Positions 7,671 to 13,064 of a stretch of DNA of 13,064 bases are shown in pieces; position 1 is the first letter of the stretch, and each line of letters begins with the position of its first letter. The stretch comes from Prevotellaceae bacterium (lineage in GTDB: Bacteria > Bacteroidota > Bacteroidia > Bacteroidales > UBA932). Under the pieces are notes generated by a model. That model had not been told where the DNA came from. It ran no database searches and saw only the letters and a program-made list of their open reading frames with translations. The stretch is from NCBI GenBank assembly GCA_031288885.1, contig JAITQP010000096.1, forward strand, positions 1 to 13,064. The letters run 5' to 3'. Position numbers and translations under genes: made by a program.

Positions 7671-8882
7671 TTAGATAGCCTCCACAATGCTCATGGTGTC
7701 CATGGCAATCACAAGCTCCTCGTTGGTGGTCACCGCCATAACTTTTACCTTCGACGAGGGCTTTGAGATGAGCATATCTTTGCCCCTCAAGCCTTTGTTC
7801 ACCTCGTTGTCGAACTCCACACCGAGGTATTCGAGGTTGTTGCACACGCTTGCGCGCACCAAGTCGTCGTTTTCGCCCACGCCGCCGGTAAAGATGATGA
7901 TATCAACCTTTCCCATGACGGCCACCTGCGCGCCGATAAACTTGCGCACGCGATAGACAAACATGTCGTGCGCCAGCTGCGCCATTTCGTTGCCCTCGCG
8001 CGCCGCCCGCTCCAGATCGCGCATGTCGCTCGACAGGCCGGATACGCCGTACATGCCGCTTTGCTTGTTGATGAGGTTGCCCAGCTCGGGGATGCTTAGA
8101 TTTTCCTTGTCGGCAATGTAGAACAGCGCGCCCGGGTCGATAGCGCCGCTGCGCGTGCCCATCACCAGCCCGTCAACCGGCGTAAAGCCCATGGAGGTGT
8201 CGTAAGATTTTCCTTGCTTAATGGAGGTTATGGAGGCTCCGTTGCCCAAGTGGCAGGTTACGATGTTCACCGCGCTGAAGTCCACGCCCAGCAGCTTGCA
8301 GGCTTTTTGCGCTACGTAGCGGTGGCTTGTGCCGTGAAATCCGTAGCGGCGAATTTTGTACTTTTCGTAGTAGCGGCAGGGGATAGCGTAGAGGTACACG
8401 TGCCGCTGTATGGTTTGGTGAAATGAGGTGTCGAACACCGCCACCTGCGGGACGTTGGGCAGGAGCGCCTCCATCGAAAGTATTCCCTGCAGGTTGGCGG
8501 GGTTGTGCAGCGGCGCCAGCTCAATGCACTTTTCTATGGCCGCCTTTACCTCGTCGTTCACCAGCGCGCTCTCCGTGAAGTACTCGCCGCCGTGCACCAC
8601 GCGATGCCCCACCGCGTTCACCTCGTCAAGATTTGCGATAACGCCGTGCGCGGGATGCACCAGCGCCTCCAGAATAAGGTTAATGCCCACCGTGTGGTCG
8701 GGGATGGGCTGCACGGCGGAGTAGACCTCTCCGCCGCTTGGCTTATGGCTGATGGTACCCTCTGCAAGCCCTATCCGCTCTACAATGCCCTTGGCTAACA
8801 GCGTGCTGTCGTCGGCATGCGCCATCCTCATGATTTGGTATTTTATGGAGGAGCTGCCGCAGTTTAAGACCAGAATAATCAT
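7671..8882 (-). CDS. ackA: Acetate kinase
   Basis: Acetate kinase, which makes acetate and ATP from acetyl-phosphate and ADP and can run in reverse. It has 403 residues, the normal length, starting at the ATG at 8882. All key regions are present: Asn7 with the phosphate loop NCGSSSIK (7-14), Arg94 in GHRVVHGG, Asp151 in VFDTSFHQ, HGTSH (183-187), HLGNGAS (211-217), Arg244 in GTRSGAIDPG, the GGVGEN adenosine loop (333-338) and Glu388 in TTNEE. These match the catalytic and binding residues known from the Methanosarcina enzyme. It is first in a five-gene run with lemA, the M48 protease, ptb and buk. No phosphate acetyltransferase is adjacent in the window, which is unusual because pta and ackA are commonly neighbours. 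Confidence 0.97.
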   Translation of the reverse strand: MIILVLNCGSSSIKYQIMRMAHADDSTLLAKGIVERIGLAEGTISHKPSGGEVYSAVQPIPDHTVGINLILEALVHPAHGVIANLDEVNAVGHRVVHGGEYFTESALVNDEVKAAIEKCIELAPLHNPANLQGILSMEALLPNVPQVAVFDTSFHQTIQRHVYLYAIPCRYYEKYKIRRYGFHGTSHRYVAQKACKLLGVDFSAVNIVTCHLGNGASITSIKQGKSYDTSMGFTPVDGLVMGTRSGAIDPGALFYIADKENLSIPELGNLINKQSGMYGVSGLSSDMRDLERAAREGNEMAQLAHDMFVYRVRKFIGAQVAVMGKVDIIIFTGGVGENDDLVRASVCNNLEYLGVEFDNEVNKGLRGKDMLISKPSSKVKVMAVTTNEELVIAMDTMSIVEAI

Positions 8883-8913
8883 TTCATCTACCTGTTTTTA
8901 GTATAATATATAA

Positions 8914-8945
8914 TTTTCTCACCTGCAACTATTTGCGTGAGAAAA
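8914..8945 (-). promoter_or_regulatory. Stem-loop in the ackA leader
   Basis: TTTTCTCAC (8914-8922) and GTGAGAAAA (8937-8945) form a perfect 9-bp inverted repeat. The inner GCAA/TTGC (8925-8928, 8933-8936) extends it after a 2-nt bulge and closes on a CTAT loop. The structure lies 31-63 bp upstream of the ackA start codon. It could be a protein-binding operator or an RNA hairpin in the leader. No clear Bacteroidota -7 box is visible nearby, so whether it is transcribed cannot be told. Confidence 0.5.
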
Positions 8946-8990
8946 ATTCAAAATTTCAATAGCCGGCACGCGGTGTGTGCGTACACAAAA

Positions 8991-9058
8991 AATACTTTTT
9001 TAAAACTATTCTGAAAACGTTGGGTAGAACATTTTGCAAAATAGTTTCAAAAAGTATT
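8991..9058 (-). terminator. Long AT-rich inverted repeat, possible terminator of the upstream OmpA-like gene
   Basis: The arms 8991-9010 and 9040-9058 pair over 18 positions with a single small bulge around a 29-nt loop. The loop edge contributes to the palindrome ATTTTGCAAAAT (9031-9042). On the minus strand the repeat begins 42 nt after the stop codon of the OmpA-like gene, and the end of the stem merges into a run of T. That fits an intrinsic terminator, though the stem is unusually AT-rich and the loop long. It may instead be a regulator binding site or a remnant of a small mobile repeat. Confidence 0.45.
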
Positions 9059-9099
9059 GTTACTGATACGTATTAGCGCCTAAATGCCCGCCTACTCAG

Positions 9100-10716
9100 C
9101 TACTTAATTATGCTAAATTCCACACGGTTATTGAGCGCGCGTCCGTCGTCGGTTTTATTGGTGGTGAGGGGTCGCTTTGCGCCGTAACCCTTTACGTCAA
9201 GTCGATAAGGGTCTATACCTCTCTCTATCAGATAGTTTGCCACGCTTTGCGCCCTCGCGCGCGAAAGCTTCACGTTTGCAGCTTTGTTTCCAACGTTATC
9301 CGTATAGCCTGAAATTCGTATGCGTAAGTTCGTATTCCAGTTGAGCCAGCAGTACAGCGCCTCTAAGGATGGATACGACTTCTGCGGAAGCTTTGGGGTA
9401 CCCTTGGGGAATTGAACCTCTTGGAAGATCATTTTCACGCCCGCCTTTTTCTGTGTTTTCTCCGAGAGCTTAACATATTTTTTCTTGGCGAGCAGCTTTG
9501 CATCTTTTGGCTTGAGGGTCGCCTCTTTCACCCTGCCCAGCGAGCGAACAAACTCAAGGCGCCTGCGATCTCTTTCTTCGTCGCTCAGGATGTCCCCATA
9601 GTAGCTAATGAGGCAAACGTCGTAAGCATCCGCCACGTCCGGCCTCCCAACGGAGTAGTAGGCGTGGCGCGGGTTGTTCGCCACGGGGTTGTAGTAAACG
9701 TCGTTGTTGGGCGTGTTTATGGGGTAGCCCAAGTGTACAGGCTTACTCCACGCCTTAAGCGAGTCGCTATAGGTGGAACGGTAAATATCGTATCCTCCCA
9801 TGCCCTGTAGCCCGTCGGAGGCAAAAAAGAGGGTCTTGCCGTCCGGAAGCGCAGAAATGGAGATTTCGTTGCCGGGCGTGTTAAAGGGAGCGCCCATGTT
9901 GATTAACTCGCCCCACTTATTTGTGTTTGGGTCGCGCGTGGTGTACCAAATATCATACCCTCCGCGCCCTTGCTGCTTGTTAAACTTTCCGCCGTCAATG
10001 CACATGTAAATTGTTTGGGCGGTATTTGTGGTAATCAAGGTGAGCGAGGAAATGTGATATTTGGTGCTTACCTTCAAGTTGAAAGCCTGAGCGAGGGAGA
10101 CAAACTTTATCTCGTTTGGCAGCAGCTGGACATCCTGCACAAGGATTTCATTGTTACCCCTGAAAATGAACAAGTGCCGCCCGTTGGGGGAAACGTTCAG
10201 AATGCCTTCATGGTATTGGCTACTTTCTTTATCCGCCAGCACGGAAACTCTCCATGGGGAGTTTACCGATTCGCGGCGGGCGATGCACACCTTATCAAGC
10301 GTTTCGGTTGCATGAGAGCTCAGCTTTTCTGCAGCAGAGTATGAAAAGCGGGAGGATGTGAAGTAGAGCGTTCGCTCGTCGTCCATTGCAAAGGCGCTAA
10401 ACGTTGCGTGGCCTAAGCTATTGATAGCTGTGTCGAGCCTTGTTATAATCACCGGCTCAGGGTTATTTTGCTTTTGCAGACCATACTCACATTCCGCTAT
10501 CCTGCGTAAGAGCAGCGAGTCAGCACTCCCCTTTTGCTGCAAGCCGCGATATATCTCCAAAGCTTCTTTGTACAAGCCTCTACGATGGTAACCCGCCGCT
10601 AACTTGTAGCGGGAGTCCTGAGGCTGCATTTGTGATTGCTTCCACACTTGCCCAAGGGACACATGTGGCAAGCATACGCCTAACAACAAGAAGAATAATA
10701 TAGAAAACCTCTTCAT
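9100..10716 (-). CDS. Envelope protein with TPR-like, PD40 propeller and OmpA domains (paralogue 1)
   Basis: A 538-residue exported protein. A signal peptide (about 1-22, cleavage probable before QVWKQ) precedes a TPR-like helical region (35-82: YHRRGLYKEALEIY, then RRIAECEYGLQ). Next are PD40/WD40-like propeller blades (about 105-370) with LPDGKTLFFASDG (289-301) and GGYDIYRSTY (307-316). A basic linker (about 375-425) leads to a C-terminal OmpA domain (about 428-538) that binds peptidoglycan; its Asp473 in GYTDNVG and Arg488 are the expected ligand residues. The protein should tie peptidoglycan to the outer membrane or a surface machine. The architecture resembles T9SS component PorE and many other Bacteroidota proteins, so no symbol is given. 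Cys15 is not in a proper lipobox. It is a paralogue of the gene just upstream. Confidence 0.85.
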   Translation of the reverse strand: MKRFSILFFLLLGVCLPHVSLGQVWKQSQMQPQDSRYKLAAGYHRRGLYKEALEIYRGLQQKGSADSLLLRRIAECEYGLQKQNNPEPVIITRLDTAINSLGHATFSAFAMDDERTLYFTSSRFSYSAAEKLSSHATETLDKVCIARRESVNSPWRVSVLADKESSQYHEGILNVSPNGRHLFIFRGNNEILVQDVQLLPNEIKFVSLAQAFNLKVSTKYHISSLTLITTNTAQTIYMCIDGGKFNKQQGRGGYDIWYTTRDPNTNKWGELINMGAPFNTPGNEISISALPDGKTLFFASDGLQGMGGYDIYRSTYSDSLKAWSKPVHLGYPINTPNNDVYYNPVANNPRHAYYSVGRPDVADAYDVCLISYYGDILSDEERDRRRLEFVRSLGRVKEATLKPKDAKLLAKKKYVKLSEKTQKKAGVKMIFQEVQFPKGTPKLPQKSYPSLEALYCWLNWNTNLRIRISGYTDNVGNKAANVKLSRARAQSVANYLIERGIDPYRLDVKGYGAKRPLTTNKTDDGRALNNRVEFSIIK

Positions 10717-10734
10717 ACCTTTGCATTTTTAAAT

Positions 10735-10765
10735 CAAAAAAACCCCGCTATTGCAAGTTTTTTTG
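10735..10765 (-). terminator. Probable intrinsic terminator between the two OmpA-like genes
   Basis: CAAAAAAAC (10735-10743) and GTTTTTTTG (10757-10765) are perfectly complementary, with a GC/GC inner pair closing on a TATT loop. Read on the minus strand, the transcript has A7, a short GC-containing stem that can be completed with G-U pairs, then U7, which is the form of an intrinsic terminator. It begins 32 nt after the stop of the upstream paralogue and ends 18 nt before the start of the next. It should reduce read-through; the A7/T7 symmetry could let it work in both directions. Confidence 0.6.
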
Positions 10766-10796
10766 TGATTACTTTTACAATAACTTTTCAGATCTG

Positions 10797-12461
10797 TTAC
10801 TTTATCACTACGAACTCCACACGGCGGTTGATAATACGCCCGCTCTCTGTCGTGTTGGGGGCAATGGGTTGGGTTTGACCGTACCCCCCCGACTCAAGGC
10901 GAGCCGCATTTATACCCTTCTTTACGAGGAAATTTACAACGCTACGTGCTCTTTCTTTGGAGATTGCAAGGTTAACGGCGGGTTTTCCGGTGTTATCCGT
11001 ATGCCCTGATATTCTTACGCGAATATGGGGTTGCATTTCCAGCAAGCGGTAGAGAGGTTCCAGATACTTGCTGGATTCAGGCGTAAGCCCTGTTCCCCCT
11101 TTTGCAAACTGCACATTGCGGAGGAGTATCTTCATCCCCGCCGATGCTGAATCCTTGGGAAATGCGGAGTAGCCTTTTTGGGCCATTATCGCCGCCTCTG
11201 CAGGCTTGATGGGTGTTGCCTCTATCTGTTGCAGTGCGGCTAAGTACTCGCGCTGTTTGGCCTCTTTTTGGGCTTGGGCTTCGGCGGCTTCAGCAGCCCT
11301 GCGGCGCGCATCTTGCTCTTCAATGCTTAAAATCTCCCCCTGATAGTCGATGAAGTAAACGTCGTATAATCCCGATGCATCCGGCCTTTCAACAGAGTAG
11401 TAGGCGTGGTTGGGGCTGTCGAATACAGGATTGTAGTAAAGGTCGTTGTTGGGCGTGTTGATAGGGTAGCCCAAGTGTAGCGGTTTGCTCCACACCCCGA
11501 GCGAATCAACGTAGGTAGAGCGGTAGATGTCGCACCGCCCTAAGCCCTTATGTCCGTCGGAGGCAAAAAAGAGCGTTTTTCCGTCGGGAAGGATGGAAAC
11601 CGAAAACTCTTCGCCCTCTGTGTTAATTTCCTCTCCCAAGTTGACCATTTCGCCCCATTCGTTTGTATCGGGGTTGCGGCTAATGCTCCAAATATCGTGG
11701 CTGCCATACCCGCCCTGAACCTTTTCGTCGTTAGCGCACAGGTAGATGGTTTGGCGGTCGCTCGTCATGGCTAAGGAGGATACGTGAAAACGTTTGTCAA
11801 TGTTCAGGTTTAGCGCTTTGTCAATGGGCACAAATTTTATTTCGCGCGCTATCTGGTCAAGCTCCTGCACGAATATATCGTTGGAGCCGCTGAAAATGAA
11901 CATATTTTTGCTATCGGTGGAAATACCCAGAACGCCCTGATTTAGCTGGCTGTATTTTATCGCGGTTACTTTCCCCCACGGAGAAGACCCGGTGGCGCGC
12001 CGCGATACGCATACGTTATCCGGTAATCCGTCTGAAGATCCCTTGGCCTTTGCGGATTTGGGGCGGGGAGAGGTAAAGTAGAGCGTTCGCTCGTCGTTCA
12101 TGGCAAAAGCGCCAAGGCTGGTGTAGCGCGGGTCGTTGATGTTTTGGTCAAGCTTGGTTACGGTAACCGGCTCGGGGTTGGATTGTTTTTGAAGGCCAAG
12201 CTCGCATTCTGCTATCCTGCGTTGCAGCAGCAGCGAGTCAATGCTGCGAAGGTTCTTGCCGGTTTGCAGCATTGCACGGTATACCTCCAGCGCTTTGCTG
12301 TACGAGGCGCGGCGGTGATGACCAACCGCTGATTTGTAGCGAGAATCTTGAATAATGCGGGGCTGCTCTTTTTGAGCCTGAGCCTGAGCATGGTTTGGAT
12401 AAGCCTGAACAACTAAAAAAAATAGCACGTAAGATAATGTCGTAAAGGTAGAAAGTCTCAT
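10797..12461 (-). CDS. Envelope protein with TPR-like, PD40 propeller and OmpA domains (paralogue 2)
   Basis: A 554-residue exported protein with the same layout as its downstream neighbour. It has a signal peptide (about 1-27), a TPR-like region (40-92, with SKALEVYRAML and RRIAECELGLQ), and a PD40 propeller (about 117-372, with LPDGKTLFFASDGHKGLG at 291-308). The OmpA domain (about 443-554) has Asp489 in GHTDNTG and Arg504 for peptidoglycan binding. The two proteins share long near-identical propeller segments such as HLGYPINTPNND. They differ in the linker: here residues about 378-412 are an Ala/Glu/Gln-rich stretch likely to form a helix or short coiled coil, where the neighbour has a shorter basic linker. 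Tandem duplication followed by divergence is the simplest reading. A Bacteroidota promoter lies about 175 bp upstream. Confidence 0.85.
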   Translation of the reverse strand: MRLSTFTTLSYVLFFLVVQAYPNHAQAQAQKEQPRIIQDSRYKSAVGHHRRASYSKALEVYRAMLQTGKNLRSIDSLLLQRRIAECELGLQKQSNPEPVTVTKLDQNINDPRYTSLGAFAMNDERTLYFTSPRPKSAKAKGSSDGLPDNVCVSRRATGSSPWGKVTAIKYSQLNQGVLGISTDSKNMFIFSGSNDIFVQELDQIAREIKFVPIDKALNLNIDKRFHVSSLAMTSDRQTIYLCANDEKVQGGYGSHDIWSISRNPDTNEWGEMVNLGEEINTEGEEFSVSILPDGKTLFFASDGHKGLGRCDIYRSTYVDSLGVWSKPLHLGYPINTPNNDLYYNPVFDSPNHAYYSVERPDASGLYDVYFIDYQGEILSIEEQDARRRAAEAAEAQAQKEAKQREYLAALQQIEATPIKPAEAAIMAQKGYSAFPKDSASAGMKILLRNVQFAKGGTGLTPESSKYLEPLYRLLEMQPHIRVRISGHTDNTGKPAVNLAISKERARSVVNFLVKKGINAARLESGGYGQTQPIAPNTTESGRIINRRVEFVVIK

Positions 12462-12635
12462 GATGTTTTGATGTTTAATTAAATTGGAAAATGTAATTTT
12501 GTGTTGATAATTCAGCTCTTTGTTTTTTTTTGCTGCTAATATTCAGGAACGTACGTTGAACACGTAGCTGCTTGCCCTACGAAGCGCTCGCTACACAAGT
12601 ATATTTTGAACAGCCGAATGACACAAAGACGGAAG

Positions 12636-12663
12636 CAAAAGTAACTTTTTTCCGCTATAACAA
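12636..12663 (-). promoter_or_regulatory. Bacteroidota-type promoter of the OmpA-like gene at 12461
   Basis: On the minus strand TACTTTTG (12636-12643) matches the TAnnTTTG -7 box and TTG (12661-12663) sits 17 nt upstream, slightly closer than the usual 19-20. It predicts a long leader of about 168 nt. A second -7-like TATATTTG (12800-12807) has no well-spaced -33 element and is less likely. Confidence 0.5.
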
Positions 12664-12850
12664 GAAAAAAATAGCTCAATTTAACCTTTTTGGAGCGTGA
12701 GAAATATACTGTCCCGGCATGTTTTACCGTTCACTACAAATGGCCTTTTCGGGTTTTGCACCCCTACAAACCCCTGCACTATAGCATAGCATCAGCGCGC
12801 AAATATAATCTTACAGGGAGAGAAAATAGTACAATTCTCAATTCTTTTTA

Positions 12851-12858
12851 TACCTTTG
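12851..12858 (+). promoter_or_regulatory. -7 box of the M13 peptidase gene
   Basis: TACCTTTG matches the TAnnTTTG consensus 66 bp upstream of the ATG at 12925, predicting a leader of about 60 nt. No TTG is present at the -33 distance, so only half of the promoter is supported. Confidence 0.5.
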
Positions 12859-12924
12859 TATGGCAAAAAAGGTGGCAATCCATCTTTTGAGAGCGTAAAG
12901 ATATATCATTTAATCGTTTTTACC

Positions 12925-13064
12925 ATGAAAAAAATTTTAATTCCCACGTTTTGTATGATAGCACTTAGCAGCTGCCACAGCGGTCGCCGCGGCGCTGGGA
13001 TTGACTTGAGCAACCTCGACACGGCGGTAAACCCGCGCGAAGATTTTTACGGCTACGCCTGCGG
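12925..13064 (+). CDS. M13 family (neprilysin-like) metallopeptidase lipoprotein, 5' end
   Basis: The gene runs off the right edge; only 46 codons are present, so the zinc site is not in view. The start MKKILIPTFCMIALSSC is a lipoprotein signal peptide with lipobox LSSC (Cys17), followed by HSGRRGAG, without the acidic residues of a typical Bacteroidota surface-export signal. The next part, GIDLSNLDTAVNPREDFYGY (24-43), matches the conserved N-terminal motif of bacterial M13 zinc endopeptidases (PepO group), in which the Asp-Asp/Glu-Phe-Tyr stretch is diagnostic. The mature protein is probably anchored in the periplasm or outer membrane and cleaves peptides. The gene is divergent from the OmpA-like pair. 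Confidence 0.8.
   Translation, partial: MKKILIPTFCMIALSSCHSGRRGAGIDLSNLDTAVNPREDFYGYAC

Larger units (their letters stand above)
12462..12924. other. Divergent intergenic region (463 bp)
   Basis: This AT-rich region separates two divergent genes and holds no credible protein gene. It contains a leader of about 168 nt for the OmpA-like gene if the promoter at 12636-12663 is right, with a run of nine T (12523-12531), a 10-bp palindrome AACGTACGTT (12548-12557), and a CGTAG/CTACG mini-stem (about 12563-12581). On the plus side it carries the promoter of the peptidase gene. No tRNA, riboswitch or known small RNA is recognisable by eye. Confidence 0.6.

Noticed and set aside
10660..10680. OmpA-like paralogue 1 as a lipoprotein through Cys15
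   Set aside because: The residues before the Cys are Leu-Gly-Val; a lipobox needs a small residue such as Gly, Ala or Ser at -1. A Sec signal peptide cleaved before Gln23 fits better.
12690..12890. Plus-strand 66-codon frame in the divergent intergenic region
   Set aside because: It overlaps the probable promoter of the peptidase gene, has no signal, domain or repeat, and looks like a chance frame in AT-rich DNA.

Overview
The window most likely comes from a Bacteroidota genome, probably of the order Bacteroidales. The grounds are a protein with a type IX secretion C-terminal sorting domain, two envelope proteins with the TPR / PD40 propeller / OmpA architecture common in this phylum, Bacteroidota-type promoter elements (TAnnTTTG -7 boxes) ahead of several genes, and AT-rich leaders without clear Shine-Dalgarno sequences. 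Assignment below order level is not possible from the sequence alone.

Layout, left to right. Positions 1-596 hold no credible gene. They contain a GC-rich repeat block: two diverged ~240-257 bp units in tandem, each built of nested inverted repeats, and ten copies of a 15-bp motif in both orientations. From 597 to 12461 every gene lies on the minus strand, so transcription runs right to left. The first group downstream of the promoter at about 4029-4059 is a T9SS-secreted protein of unknown function, a UPF0316/DUF2179 membrane protein and an ArnT-like GT39 glycosyltransferase. The glycosyltransferase has a run of nine C just after its start codon.

The second group (8882 down to 4091) is five closely spaced genes in the order ackA - lemA - htpX-like - ptb - buk, with gaps of 35, 27, 11 and 30 nt. 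It combines two acyl-phosphate/ATP-forming kinase systems of fermentation (acetate kinase; phosphotransbutyrylase plus butyrate kinase) with a LemA protein and an M48 membrane metalloprotease. Acetate and butyrate formation with substrate-level ATP synthesis is the obvious metabolic role, and a strictly or facultatively fermentative anaerobe is inferred. The third group (12461 down to 9100) is a pair of tandem paralogues with signal peptide, TPR-like region, PD40 propeller and OmpA peptidoglycan-binding domain, separated by a probable terminator. A 463-bp divergent intergenic region then leads to the plus-strand 5' end of a lipoprotein M13 (neprilysin-like) metallopeptidase, cut by the window edge.

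Most of the window is ordinary chromosomal content. The parts that merit a second look are the composite repeat block at the left end, the poly-C tract in the glycosyltransferase, the mixed fermentation/protease cluster, and the inverted repeats between ackA and the first OmpA-like gene. I do not see a clearly new defence or mobile system here.
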